Positions 31,510 to 40,607 of a stretch of DNA of 64,000 nt are shown piece after piece. Source of the stretch: DASPNM01 sp035626515 (GTDB lineage Bacteria > Bacteroidota > Bacteroidia > Chitinophagales > Chitinophagaceae); NCBI GenBank assembly GCA_035626515.1, contig DASPNM010000007.1:1-64000 (forward strand), in the 5' to 3' direction. The notes beneath the pieces were generated by a model. That model saw only the letters and a program-made list of their open reading frames with translations, searched no databases and was not told where the DNA came from. Position 1 is the stretch's first letter; every line of letters begins with the position of its first letter. The translations under genes were made by a program, and so were the position numbers.

Positions 31510-34122
31510 ATGACACTGAGCAAGAATTTCGAACACAGGCAGGCTGAAGAAAAATGGTACAGCCACTGGCTTCAAAAAGGTTATTTCCACAGCGAGCCCG
31601 ATGATCGCGAGCCTTATACCGTGGTTATTCCTCCTCCGAACGTGACCGGTGTACTTCACATGGGGCATTGCCTGAACAATACGATACAGGACATTCTCGT
31701 CCGTCGCGCCCGGATGAGCGGACGCAACGCCTGCTGGGTACCGGGTACGGATCACGCTTCCATCGCAACCGAAGCCAAAGTGGTGCAGATGCTTCGCGAG
31801 AAAGGAATACAAAAAGGCACACTGACCCGCGAAGAATTCCTGCGCTATGCCTGGGAATGGAAGGAACAGTACGGGGGGATCATTTTGCAGCAGTTGAAAA
31901 AACTGGGGTGCAGCCTTGACTGGGAACGAACTACGTTCACCATGGATCCCGACTATTACCGTTCGGTTATCTCGGTATTCGTGGACCTTTATGAAAAAGG
32001 ATACATCTACCGGGGGAAACGGATGATCCACTGGGATCCGCGGGCACGCACCGCCCTGAGTGATGAAGAAGTGATATACAAAGAGGTTCAGGGCAAACTC
32101 TATTTCGTGCGCTACCGCATCGAAGGTGACGAAAATGCAACGGTGACGATCGCGACCGTGCGGCCGGAAACAATTCTTGGAGATACAGCGATCTGCGTAC
32201 ATCCCGCAGACGAGCGGTACAAACACCTGCATGGCCGCTTCGCATTCGTCCCGCTCATCAACCGGCGCATTCCGATCATCGCCGACGAGTATGTATCGAT
32301 GGAATTCGGGAGCGGTGCGTTGAAGGTGACACCAGCTCACGACATGAACGATTATCAGCTTGCGCAAAAGCATGGCCTTCCCATAGTGGAAATACTCAAC
32401 GATGACGGGACGCTGAGTGCTGATGCCCGGCTCTATATCGCAGAAGATCGTTTCCAGGCGCGGAAAAAAGTGGTCGAAGATCTGCGCGCGGCCGATCAGC
32501 TCGAGAAAATCGAAGATTACGTCCACCAGGTAGGCTATTCGGAAAGAACGGATGTGGTGGTGGAGCCCAGACTTTCCATGCAATGGTGGGTGCGGATGAA
32601 GGAGCTTGCCGAACCCGCGCTGCAAGCCATGTTGAACGACGAAATTCGCTTTTACCCGCCTAAGTTCAGGAACCTCTACCGGCACTGGATGGAAAACATT
32701 CGCGACTGGTGCATCAGCCGGCAGCTTTGGTGGGGTCATCGCATTCCTGCCTGGTACGACGAAGCGGGAAATGTTTACGTCGCCCGTTCCCTTGAAGAGC
32801 TGCACGAACAGCGTCCGGAAACCCGCTCCCTCACACTGATGCAGGATGAAGACTGCCTCGATACCTGGTTCTCCTCCTGGCTCTGGCCTTTTGAAGTTTT
32901 TAAGGGATACAGTGACCCGGGGAACAGAAACATACGGTATTACTATCCGACGCACACACTGGTGACGGCGCCGGAGATCATTTTTTTCTGGGTGGCGCGG
33001 ATGATCATGGCGGGATTCGAATACACGAAGAAAAAGCCGTTCCGCGAAGTTTACTTTACGGGCATCGTGCGCGACGAAATCGGGCGCAAAATGAGCAAGC
33101 AGCTCGGCAACTCCCCTGACCTGCTCGAGCTGATCGATCGCTACGGCGCCGACGCCGTGCGGTTCGGGATCATGATCGCTTCCCCCGCCGGCAATGACCT
33201 TCTCTTCGACGTGAAGGAAGAGAGCACGCTGAAGCAGGGGAGTTTCTTCAGCAACAAGATCTGGAACGCGCTTCGCCTGGTGAAAAGCTGGGAAAGCCGT
33301 ATCGCGGAGGGCGCACCGGCCAATTCGTTCCCGGCGGAATGGTTCGAAAACCGGCTCAGCGAGGTTCGCACAGAGCTCGACAGCCAATTCGGAGAATTCC
33401 GGCTCAGCGAGGCATTGAAAACAATTTATTCGCTCATCTGGGACGATTTCTGTTCCTGGTACCTCGAATGGATCAAGCCGGCGCCCCAGCAGGGCGTGAG
33501 CAGGGAACAATACGCCCAAACACTTGCCTTTTTCGAAATATTGATGCAATTACTCCATCCTTTCATGCCTTTTGTCACGGAAGAAGTGTATCACCACCTG
33601 CGCGACCGCGCCGATGACATCACAGTCAGTTGCCCGCCATCGCCGCCCAGGAAGAACGAAGAGATACTGCGCAGCGGAGACTTGCTCAAGCAGATCATCA
33701 CGGCGATCCGGGATGCGCGCAACCGTCATCAGCTTCGTCCCCGTGACAGCATTCGGCTGCATGTTCAGACCTCTGACAGGGAACGCTACTCCGGATTCGT
33801 TGAGGTGCTTTCCAGGCAAGTGAATGCGACGGAAATTATTTTCACCAGCAGCGTCGTTCCGGGTTCGATCGCGGTGGTGGTGGACAGGGAAAAGTTTTTC
33901 ATAGAAGCGGCGCGTGAAATTGATCCTTCGGCTCAGAAAGAGGAGCTTCAAAAAGATCTAAACTACCTGCGGGGATTTCTTGCATCGGTGGAAAAAAAAC
34001 TGGGGAACGAGCGTTTTGTACAGAACGCGAAGCCGGAAGTGATCGCCAGCGAAAGAAAGAAGAAGGCCGATGCGGAGGCCCGTATCCGCGCGATCGAAGA
34101 GAGCCTCGCAAATCTTCGGTAA
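31510..34122 (+). CDS. valS: Valine-tRNA ligase
   Basis: An 870-residue class I synthetase that charges tRNA-Val. The HIGH motif appears as HMGH (50-53). The KMSKS motif appears as KMSKQ (about residue 527), a variant seen in other ValS. The CP1 editing domain lies between about 190 and 340. The C-terminal 65 residues are the ValS coiled-coil arm (EELQKDLNYLRGFLASVEKK and on). Length is normal. Two valine tRNA genes lie 3.6-4.4 kb upstream on the other strand. The next gene is convergent, 3 bases away. Confidence 0.97.
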   Translation: MTLSKNFEHRQAEEKWYSHWLQKGYFHSEPDDREPYTVVIPPPNVTGVLHMGHCLNNTIQDILVRRARMSGRNACWVPGTDHASIATEAKVVQMLREKGIQKGTLTREEFLRYAWEWKEQYGGIILQQLKKLGCSLDWERTTFTMDPDYYRSVISVFVDLYEKGYIYRGKRMIHWDPRARTALSDEEVIYKEVQGKLYFVRYRIEGDENATVTIATVRPETILGDTAICVHPADERYKHLHGRFAFVPLINRRIPIIADEYVSMEFGSGALKVTPAHDMNDYQLAQKHGLPIVEILNDDGTLSADARLYIAEDRFQARKKVVEDLRAADQLEKIEDYVHQVGYSERTDVVVEPRLSMQWWVRMKELAEPALQAMLNDEIRFYPPKFRNLYRHWMENIRDWCISRQLWWGHRIPAWYDEAGNVYVARSLEELHEQRPETRSLTLMQDEDCLDTWFSSWLWPFEVFKGYSDPGNRNIRYYYPTHTLVTAPEIIFFWVARMIMAGFEYTKKKPFREVYFTGIVRDEIGRKMSKQLGNSPDLLELIDRYGADAVRFGIMIASPAGNDLLFDVKEESTLKQGSFFSNKIWNALRLVKSWESRIAEGAPANSFPAEWFENRLSEVRTELDSQFGEFRLSEALKTIYSLIWDDFCSWYLEWIKPAPQQGVSREQYAQTLAFFEILMQLLHPFMPFVTEEVYHHLRDRADDITVSCPPSPPRKNEEILRSGDLLKQIITAIRDARNRHQLRPRDSIRLHVQTSDRERYSGFVEVLSRQVNATEIIFTSSVVPGSIAVVVDREKFFIEAAREIDPSAQKEELQKDLNYLRGFLASVEKKLGNERFVQNAKPEVIASERKKKADAEARIRAIEESLANLR

Positions 34123-34125
34123 ATC

Positions 34126-36921
34126 TCAGCGCGGAATGATGCTCACCGGCAACACCAGCTCGACGACGGTGCCTTTTGCGCCATTGAACTGGTCGGGGTC
34201 CAGGAGGCGACTTACGCGAACCCCGATGCTCAGCGGGTACTGGTTCCACCATTTCGTGTCGGCAAAAAGTTCAACTCCCGCCGAACGCTGCGGACGTGTG
34301 ATGCGCTTGTCGCGGGAATACACGAGCGTGTGATCGTAGAACAGATTGCCGCGCAACCTCAGAAAATAAAGGAGGTTTGCGAATCCCCAGTCGGGATAAA
34401 GCAGCGGGAAATGATAATTCCCCGACATTCGCCACATTCTTGAGAAATAGCGGCCCGTATACCCGCGGGAATAACCGAAGCGGTTTGAAAAAATAACCTG
34501 TCCCAGTGTGTCGCGCTCCTGGAAGGCCCCCGTAAGCACCAGGCTGTGCGTAGACGCAATGCCGGGTAAGTACACATGAGCAGATCCCACAAATTGAAAT
34601 CCCTCGAACCGGGTAACGGGGTAACGCTGCTGCACGGAAATGCCATATCCCAGTTTAGGATAAATATGCTGGACGGCCGCCTGTGCCTGCTCGCTCCAGG
34701 AAAGAAAATGATAGAGGTAGCTGAAGCTTTCGTTTCCCAATGAATCGTGGAAAAATCCCTTGTTGAATTGATTTCTCAGCACGTAATTGGTGCCGGCGCT
34801 GAAACTGCGGAAGCTCTTTCCCCTGCTGAATGAAAGCGGGATGCGGATCCCGGCGTAACTGTCCAGCTGATCCCAGTGACGCACGCGGTTTCCTGTTTCC
34901 TCCTCCCGGTCGAATGTATACTCGGAGCCGACGTACAAATGGGGAAACAGTCCTCCATAAACTACATTTCCCCCAATCGCGCTCGTCTTTTCGTCCTGGT
35001 GATACAGATAGTAGATCTCCGTCTGAAATGTATTCAGGATGTTCTCGCCATAAATGGAAAAACTAAAAATCGGATCGGAATAATAAGGCCGCCAGCTGTG
35101 GAAATTGAAAAGACCAGTGCTTTTGCGGTACGGGGCGACCACATCATTACGTCGCGGGAGCGTTGCCAGCGCAACAGAAAGGCTGTCTCCGCTGACGCGA
35201 AACTTTACGGCCATTGTTTCTATTTCTTCGACGGGGACTTCTTCCCATAAAAGTTCACTGATCGTTTTCTTTTTTAGCTGGTAGCCTTCCGCAGTGAATG
35301 CCGACCAGGTGATCTGTCCTTGCGAAGCGTTTACGAAATAATTTCCCAGCGGCCCCCGGCTCAGCCGGAAAACACTCCGGTCGTGGATCCGGAGGGCGAA
35401 CAAATCGTCATTGCCACCAAAGGAAGCAGTAAAATAAACCACACCGCTGTCGACAGAAGGATTTCCGATCACATGAAAAGCCGGCGGCGTGAGGCGCACC
35501 AGGCTGGCGAAACGCAGGTCGGAAAGTGCCAGCGCCATTCTTCCGTCCTTTAGCCGAACGGCTGTGACAAGGGTGCTGTCGTCGACGAATTTCGGATCGG
35601 TGAAGAGCATGATTTCGCTCGAACCGATACGATTGACAATTTTTCCGTCCGCCGCATCCAGGATATGAATTTCGCTTTTTCCTGCAGGGCTTACCTGAAC
35701 GGCCGCGACCATCGAAGCGTCGGGAGAAAGATCAGGCGAAAAGTAGCGCGTGCGGGATGTCAGCTTCCGTTCGCTGCCGGTACCCAGGTTGATCATTTTT
35801 ATTACCGACCAGTCGTGCCAACCCCAGCGCGGGTGGCTTTCATACGCGGCATAAGCGATCCATCCGTTTCGGTAACTGAAATGTTCGTCGAGCGAGATAT
35901 CGCGCACCCGGATCCGCCGTTCCCCGCTGCTGTCACGGAGGTAGAACGCCGGCCGGTGCCGGTGACTGTTTTTCTGGTACACAATGCCGTTGCCGGTTGC
36001 GCGGTGCGGAAAATAATAGCTGGTGACATAGTCGCGCTGTACCGGCAGCAGAAACGATTCTGCGCTGTCGGACCCTGTTACTGATTCCTGGTAATGCGCA
36101 AGGGCCTGTTCGCGGAATGTCTTGAAATCAATTCTCGCGTGCCGCCGGACCGCTTTCTGGAAAGGATAGAACAATCCTTTGAACGCGCTGGCGTCTGCAG
36201 TTACGTTCCTCCAGAATTCCGGGCCGTAGCGGCTGTTTCCATAATTGACGAGCAGGTACCCGAGGTAATAATGGTTCGGAACATAGTCTTTCAGCGATCC
36301 GTTGCGCAACTTCATCCAGGAATAATCTTTGCCCGCCCTCCACAGTGCCGGATACGCATTCAAAAAAAGCGGCAGCCGTCCGCGTCCCTGCACGGAGAGC
36401 GAAGTTTCGAGCTGCACCGCGTCCCCTTCATAAAACCAGTCCGGCACAGCGGCGTTAATGGCCAGCGCATAACCTTCTTCGCCAAACAGGTAGTACATTA
36501 ACCGGCTAAGGCCGCGGTTGAAATTGTTGAATTGCTGCACGTGGCGGTACTCATGCACCGCCAGCAAATCCGCCCAGGGCAGGCTGCCTTCGTCGAAATT
36601 GCCAAGGAAAGGCGTGAGAAAAAATTCGCTGCGGTACGGACCCAGCCCGACATACCCGTTCGGGATTGTGGTTTGATTTTGCAGGACGATATTGATTTTC
36701 CGGAGCCGTTCTCCCAGTGAAAATGGTTGACGCGAAGCCAGGTAATGCGCGATAGAGGAAACGCGCTGCGCCGTACTGTCGAGACCCTCGGGGTAAATAA
36801 CGCGTACGGAATCCGAATTGATCTGTTTCCAGCGAAAGCGGGGCGGATGCCCTCCAAATTCCTGCCCGAAAATTAGCCCGCTCAGCAGGCTGAGGATGCA
36901 GCCCGCGACCAGTTTCTTCAT
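34126..36921 (-). CDS. Secreted gluzincin-like protease with beta-propeller and C-terminal barrel
   Basis: A 931-residue protein with a signal peptide (1-19). The N-terminal domain carries HEYRHVQQF (123-131), matching HExxH with a downstream Glu in DWFYEGDAVQLE (E165), the ligand pattern of gluzincins. Residues about 290-570 show repeated beta-blade patterns as in TolB/WD40-like propellers. The last 300 residues are aromatic-rich alternating strands (for example YLYHFLSW and SYAGIRIPLSFSRGKS) that look like an outer-membrane beta-barrel. No T9SS tail is seen. The order protease-propeller-barrel suggests a surface-anchored enzyme. Substrate unknown. Confidence 0.7.
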   Translation of the reverse strand: MKKLVAGCILSLLSGLIFGQEFGGHPPRFRWKQINSDSVRVIYPEGLDSTAQRVSSIAHYLASRQPFSLGERLRKINIVLQNQTTIPNGYVGLGPYRSEFFLTPFLGNFDEGSLPWADLLAVHEYRHVQQFNNFNRGLSRLMYYLFGEEGYALAINAAVPDWFYEGDAVQLETSLSVQGRGRLPLFLNAYPALWRAGKDYSWMKLRNGSLKDYVPNHYYLGYLLVNYGNSRYGPEFWRNVTADASAFKGLFYPFQKAVRRHARIDFKTFREQALAHYQESVTGSDSAESFLLPVQRDYVTSYYFPHRATGNGIVYQKNSHRHRPAFYLRDSSGERRIRVRDISLDEHFSYRNGWIAYAAYESHPRWGWHDWSVIKMINLGTGSERKLTSRTRYFSPDLSPDASMVAAVQVSPAGKSEIHILDAADGKIVNRIGSSEIMLFTDPKFVDDSTLVTAVRLKDGRMALALSDLRFASLVRLTPPAFHVIGNPSVDSGVVYFTASFGGNDDLFALRIHDRSVFRLSRGPLGNYFVNASQGQITWSAFTAEGYQLKKKTISELLWEEVPVEEIETMAVKFRVSGDSLSVALATLPRRNDVVAPYRKSTGLFNFHSWRPYYSDPIFSFSIYGENILNTFQTEIYYLYHQDEKTSAIGGNVVYGGLFPHLYVGSEYTFDREEETGNRVRHWDQLDSYAGIRIPLSFSRGKSFRSFSAGTNYVLRNQFNKGFFHDSLGNESFSYLYHFLSWSEQAQAAVQHIYPKLGYGISVQQRYPVTRFEGFQFVGSAHVYLPGIASTHSLVLTGAFQERDTLGQVIFSNRFGYSRGYTGRYFSRMWRMSGNYHFPLLYPDWGFANLLYFLRLRGNLFYDHTLVYSRDKRITRPQRSAGVELFADTKWWNQYPLSIGVRVSRLLDPDQFNGAKGTVVELVLPVSIIPR

Positions 36922-36961
36922 GAACGAAAGATACGGAGGAAAGGCTGTTGGGAGTTCGGTT

Positions 36962-36969
36962 TATCTTTG
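36962..36969 (+). promoter_or_regulatory. -7 element immediately before the fRMsr gene
   Basis: TATCTTTG is an exact match and ends 4 bases before the ATG at 36974, implying a leaderless transcript if used. Confidence 0.5.
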
Positions 36970-36973
36970 TAGC

Positions 36974-37450
36974 ATGGCGGAGGATCTTAGCATTGTCAGT
37001 GGCACGCGCGCCGAACAATACGAGTCACTCATTCCGCAGTTGCGCGCTCTTCTCGACGGAGAACCGGACCTGGTTGCCAATCTCGCCAACGTAGCGGCAG
37101 CGCTGAAAGAGCAGTTTGGCTGGCTGTGGGTTGGATTTTATATAGTGAAAAACGAGGAGCTCGTGCTCGGTCCATTCCAGGGGCCCGTGGCGTGCACGCG
37201 CATCCGCAAGGGAAAAGGTGTTTGCGGCTCCAGTTGGGAACGCGGTGAAACGATCGTGGTCAAGGACGTCGAAAAATTTCCGGGACACATTGCATGCAGC
37301 AACCTCTCGCGTTCCGAGATCGTGGTACCCGTGAAACGCCAGGACCGTGTTGTGGCCGTACTGGACGCCGATAGCTCGGATTACGGCAGCTTCAGCGAGA
37401 CCGACCGGCATTATCTCGAAAAGATAGCAGATCTTATCCCGGGTTTCTGA
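36974..37450 (+). CDS. msrC: GAF-domain free methionine-R-sulfoxide reductase
   Basis: A 158-residue single GAF domain of the fRMsr (YebR/MsrC) type, which reduces free methionine-R-sulfoxide. The three family cysteines are present: C74 (PVACTRI), C84 (GVCGSSW) and the catalytic C108 (HIACSN). The SEIVVPV and DADS stretches complete the fold. The chosen ATG is followed directly by the family N-terminal helix. The acylphosphatase gene starts 5 bases after the stop, so the two are co-transcribed. Confidence 0.92.
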   Translation: MAEDLSIVSGTRAEQYESLIPQLRALLDGEPDLVANLANVAAALKEQFGWLWVGFYIVKNEELVLGPFQGPVACTRIRKGKGVCGSSWERGETIVVKDVEKFPGHIACSNLSRSEIVVPVKRQDRVVAVLDADSSDYGSFSETDRHYLEKIADLIPGF

Positions 37451-37455
37451 ATTAC

Positions 37456-37725
37456 ATGAAGACCATTGCCATTACGGTCAGAGGACGGGTGCAGGGAGTA
37501 TTTTTCCGCCAAAGCACAAAAGAAAAGGCGGACGAGCTGGGGATTACCGGCAGCGTGATGAACGCGCACAATGGAGACGTCCGCATTATTGCCAGCGGCG
37601 ACGAAAAAAAATTGTCGCAACTGGTGGAGTGGTGCCGACACGGTCCACCACGCGCCCGTGTTGATACTATCGAAGTGAACGGGGTACCGTTCGAACAGTT
37701 TTCCGATTTCAGGGTCATAAGATAG
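37456..37725 (+). CDS. acyP: Acylphosphatase
   Basis: An 89-residue acylphosphatase that hydrolyses carboxyl-phosphate bonds. The phosphate loop GRVQGVFFR (10-18) contains the catalytic R18, and the second motif GSVMNAHNGDVRI (32-44) has the catalytic Asn (N36). Length is normal. It is the second gene after msrC and is convergent, one base apart, with the gene at 37727. Confidence 0.95.
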   Translation: MKTIAITVRGRVQGVFFRQSTKEKADELGITGSVMNAHNGDVRIIASGDEKKLSQLVEWCRHGPPRARVDTIEVNGVPFEQFSDFRVIR

Positions 37726-37726
37726 T

Positions 37727-38089
37727 CTAGTGAGGAGTTACGTGCAGGTACGCGACCACCAGGACCGCAATGTGGCACAGGATCAGCAGGAGTTTACTGA
37801 GCAGCCAGTACTCTTTGTGACGCCGACCCCGCACCCGCCCCCTGTGGAAATGGTGAATGTGCGGGAGCTCCTCGCTCCGGGGCGCCGAAACCCTCTTGCC
37901 GTGTTCTTCGTGGCGCTGCGGCCGCGACACCGGATATTCCCTGTCCTGCTCGTTTGAAGACGGCAGTTCCTGGTGATCGGTGGTTGCATATTCGATGGCG
38001 TGTTGGGATTTGTTTGCGCCCTGGGCGCTTTGATTGGTGATCGTTGACAGGATCACAAGTCCGAAAATTTGAAGGAACAGGCGTCTCAT
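37727..38089 (-). CDS. Small His/Arg-rich protein with signal peptide and C-terminal membrane helix
   Basis: A 120-residue protein of unknown family. A signal peptide (1-23) precedes a polar, charged region with a histidine cluster (HIHHFHRG, about 77-84) and several arginines. A single hydrophobic helix (about 96-115) is close to the C-terminus. The His cluster could bind metal. I chose the ATG at 38089 because the signal peptide begins there; the upstream frame is not signal-like. The gene is divergent from the operator-rich region upstream of 38443. Confidence 0.55.
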   Translation of the reverse strand: MRRLFLQIFGLVILSTITNQSAQGANKSQHAIEYATTDHQELPSSNEQDREYPVSRPQRHEEHGKRVSAPRSEELPHIHHFHRGRVRGRRHKEYWLLSKLLLILCHIAVLVVAYLHVTPH

Positions 38090-38224
38090 AAAAAAAATTT
38101 TTACGAGACAAAACTTGCCCGGAACATGCCCCTGAGTCAAGGTGGGAAATGCGGAAAAAAAAATTGCGGTACAAGTACGGCGAAATGGCGGGATCAATGA
38201 GCGTAAATACGGTCCCAATGCGGG

Positions 38225-38327
38225 TGCGTGAAACCTCCCGGTATGCTCGTGAGGCCAGCGTGGAACTACGCATGGGCGATGTTGCGCGAAACCACGCAGA
38301 GCTATGGCAACTGCGTACTACTACGCA
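38225..38327. promoter_or_regulatory. Array of 16-bp near-palindromes upstream of the two-component module
   Basis: Three copies of a 16-bp near-palindrome lie at 38257-38272 (AGCGTGGAACTACGCA), 38283-38298 (TGCGCGAAACCACGCA) and 38312-38327 (TGCGTACTACTACGCA, a perfect 6-4-6 inverted repeat). A left half-site (TGCGTGAAAC) is at 38225. Starts are 32, 26 and 29 bases apart. A further copy is at 39702. The layout looks like a set of transcription-factor sites controlling the gene at 38443. Confidence 0.6.
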
Positions 38328-38442
38328 ATGATGCGCTGAGGCATGCAAATGTTCAAGTTCGTTTTGAAAGCTCGGCCGGGAAATCTATATTAGTAAACAA
38401 ATGCATTGTAAAGTTGCTGGAGCCGTCATTAACCGAAAAACA

Positions 38443-39033
38443 ATGAATATGAAAAAGAACAACATCAGTGCACTTTCAGCCGTTATTGTCGCCGTGCTTG
38501 TATTGTTCACCCCCCATTGCAGGAGCAAGGACAAGGAAGATAAGGCTGCATTGATGGGGAACTGCATCACTATCAGCGGGCCCGCATTAAAGTCAATGCT
38601 CCCTACCCGCTGGCACGACAGCAGCCACATAGATTACGTGCCAACGCTCTACCTGCAGGTAAGTGACGCGAACGACAGAATAGAAGAGGTCAGGTTGTAT
38701 GCTTTTGACAAGAGAGGAAACGTAATGTTCGGCAATACCAAAAAAATGGACGGAAGCCGCTGTAGCTACCCGCCAGGACTGGAAGTGCGGAACAATTTTT
38801 ACGATTTCAGGCAGATCGGAACGCCCGCCGACCTCGACAAGATCAAAGTAATCCGACTGATCCCAATCGAGTCGTCAAAAATGCCGAAGATGCTTGGATT
38901 TCGGGTGGAATGGAATGCCAGCGGAGATGAAAAGACCTTCATTCAGGGAGGTGAAGCCTATCCCTGCCCGGTATACTGCTGCCCGGGCGATAATTGTCCG
39001 GGAAATTCGGCATCCGAAAGCTCAGGCGAATAA
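38443..39033 (+). CDS. Putative lipoprotein, first gene of a two-component module
   Basis: A 196-residue protein of unknown family. The N-terminus (starting at 38443, or at the second ATG at 38449) is a signal peptide with hydrophobic core and a Cys at the end (PHCRSKD), consistent with a lipoprotein. The body is beta-rich. The C-terminus has a dense Cys/Pro motif (CPVYCCPGDNCPG) that may bind metal or form disulfides. The stop is directly followed by the ATG of the next gene, so the two are translationally coupled. The operator array lies upstream. A role as sensor partner is plausible but unproved. Confidence 0.65.
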   Translation: MNMKKNNISALSAVIVAVLVLFTPHCRSKDKEDKAALMGNCITISGPALKSMLPTRWHDSSHIDYVPTLYLQVSDANDRIEEVRLYAFDKRGNVMFGNTKKMDGSRCSYPPGLEVRNNFYDFRQIGTPADLDKIKVIRLIPIESSKMPKMLGFRVEWNASGDEKTFIQGGEAYPCPVYCCPGDNCPGNSASESSGE

Positions 39034-39708
39034 ATGGACAGGTTCATTCACGTTGTTTTTCTATGGTCGGAAGTATGGCCCCTGGTCATCCCACTTGCCA
39101 TTGCCCTGGTTTGCCGTCCGGCTAGCCGCCCCAGCCGGGTACTGGTGCTTTATCTCGTGTTTGCATTGCTGATCAATCTGTCAGCCAACCTCATGACGAT
39201 CTATCGCGCGCAGCTGCCCCCGCGGTTCCAGAGCAACAACATTCTCTACAACCTGCACTCGGTGGTAAAAGTTTTTCTTTTCACCTGGTACTTCCGTCGG
39301 CTCGGACTGATCAACCCGCGCTGGTTGCCGCAGCTGGTACTGCTGCTTTACGGCGCTTTTGCGCTGGTAAACTTTATCTTCTTCGAATCGATCTGGGTAT
39401 TAAGCTCCCGCCTTTTGTCGGCCGAAAGCATTGTGCTTTTGTTCCTCTGCATCCTTTATTTTCTCAACTCTATGCATGACGAAACTGAAAGAAACTGGCT
39501 GAAGCATCCTTCCTTCATCGTTACGGCCGCGCTCAGCTTTTACGAAGCGGCCACTTTTTTTATTTTCCTCTTCTACTACCCCATCGTGGCAACCAACATA
39601 CAGTTCGGCATTCTCACCATGAAGATCTACGCCGTCTGTTTCATTATCTTCTCAATTTTGACTGCCGTAGCGCTTCATAAAGACCGAAGGAAAACGTCGG
39701 CTGCGTAG
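39034..39708 (+). CDS. Polytopic membrane protein, second gene of the two-component module
   Basis: A 224-residue protein with about seven transmembrane helices (roughly 9-27, 34-55, 68-86, 96-114, 122-143, 156-178 and 190-211) and no soluble domain. The family is not recognised, but the size and topology match 7-TM sensor modules found beside NarL-type kinases in related bacteria. It begins immediately after the stop of the lipoprotein gene. Its own stop codon lies inside a copy of the 16-bp near-palindrome at 39702. The kinase gene follows after 92 bases. Confidence 0.7.
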   Translation: MDRFIHVVFLWSEVWPLVIPLAIALVCRPASRPSRVLVLYLVFALLINLSANLMTIYRAQLPPRFQSNNILYNLHSVVKVFLFTWYFRRLGLINPRWLPQLVLLLYGAFALVNFIFFESIWVLSSRLLSAESIVLLFLCILYFLNSMHDETERNWLKHPSFIVTAALSFYEAATFFIFLFYYPIVATNIQFGILTMKIYAVCFIIFSILTAVALHKDRRKTSAA

Positions 39709-39717
39709 AACTACGCA
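39702..39717. promoter_or_regulatory. 16-bp palindromic site upstream of the histidine kinase gene
   Basis: TGCGTAGAACTACGCA is a perfect 6-4-6 inverted repeat and differs at only two positions from the site at 38312. A further half-site TACGCA lies at 39733-39738, 21 bases on, about two helical turns. It sits 84 bases before the kinase start. Confidence 0.6.
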
Positions 39718-39800
39718 TTCTTCATGAGTATGTACGCAATCTCATCTTTCGGCCTTTGCCGGGAATCACGACGGCTCTATTTTAGCATCGGATCCAAAGG

Positions 39801-40607
39801 ATGAACGACATCACCTATATTGTCATCGTTGGCATCGCTGCCATGCTCCTGCTGATGGTGAGCGTGCTCGTAGTAGTGATCTACAACCAGCGCAGGCAGG
39901 CGCAGCATCGGGATGCGATGGAAAAGCTTCGCGAGCAGCAGCAGAACCAGCTCATAGAAGCGGCGGTACGCAGCGAAGAGATCGAACGGCACCGGATCGC
40001 CGAAACATTGCACGACGAGGTAGGCGCCATTCTTTCGTCTGCCAAGCTGCATCTTCTCGGCATCAAAGAAGAAAGCCTCGATGAGAAAGACCGAAAGCTT
40101 TATGAAAAAGGCAGGGAACTGCTGAACGAAGTCATCCAGAAAGTGCGAGGCATTTCTCACAATCTCCATTCGAATATTCTTAAGGAATTCGGGCTGAATG
40201 AAGCGATCAAGCACTTCGTTAGAAAAGTCACCGAAGGCTCGATGCTGAAAGGCAGCACTGAGCTGGACGAGAATTACCAGACGAGAAACCCTGACGAGGA
40301 CATCAGCATCTACCGCATGGTGCAGGAGCTGGTCAACAATATTCTCAAGTACGCCAATGCAACGCAGTTCATGATCAGTTCTAAGCTGCGCGAGCGGGAT
40401 CTGCACCTCGTCATTTTTCACAACGGTGAAGGCCTTACGCAGGAGCAATTTGAGCAGCTGCGCTACCAAAAGCAGGGACTGGGCTTAAAAAATATTCAAA
40501 ACCGGGTTATCTTGCTCAGGGGTACGATACTTTTCACACGCGCCGGTGAAGGATACAGCATAGACATTCACGTCCCGGTGAAAACGAATCATTCCGAACA
40601 TGTCTAA
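39801..40607 (+). CDS. NarX-type sensor histidine kinase
   Basis: A 268-residue kinase with one N-terminal transmembrane helix (about 5-27), a coiled linker and a HisKA_3 dimerisation domain with the phosphoacceptor in ETLHDEVGAILSS (H71). The ATPase domain has the N box (VQELVNNILKYA, about 174-185) and a G box (GLGLKNIQNR, about 228-237). It has no extracellular sensor domain, so it probably senses through the membrane gene at 39034 or the lipoprotein. Its last 8 bases overlap the response-regulator start, so kinase and regulator are translated together. Confidence 0.92.
   Translation: MNDITYIVIVGIAAMLLLMVSVLVVVIYNQRRQAQHRDAMEKLREQQQNQLIEAAVRSEEIERHRIAETLHDEVGAILSSAKLHLLGIKEESLDEKDRKLYEKGRELLNEVIQKVRGISHNLHSNILKEFGLNEAIKHFVRKVTEGSMLKGSTELDENYQTRNPDEDISIYRMVQELVNNILKYANATQFMISSKLRERDLHLVIFHNGEGLTQEQFEQLRYQKQGLGLKNIQNRVILLRGTILFTRAGEGYSIDIHVPVKTNHSEHV

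Noticed and set aside
31393..33549. A 718-codon open frame antisense to valS
   Set aside because: It mirrors valS, whose HIGH and KMSKS motifs are certain; no motif was found in the antisense product.
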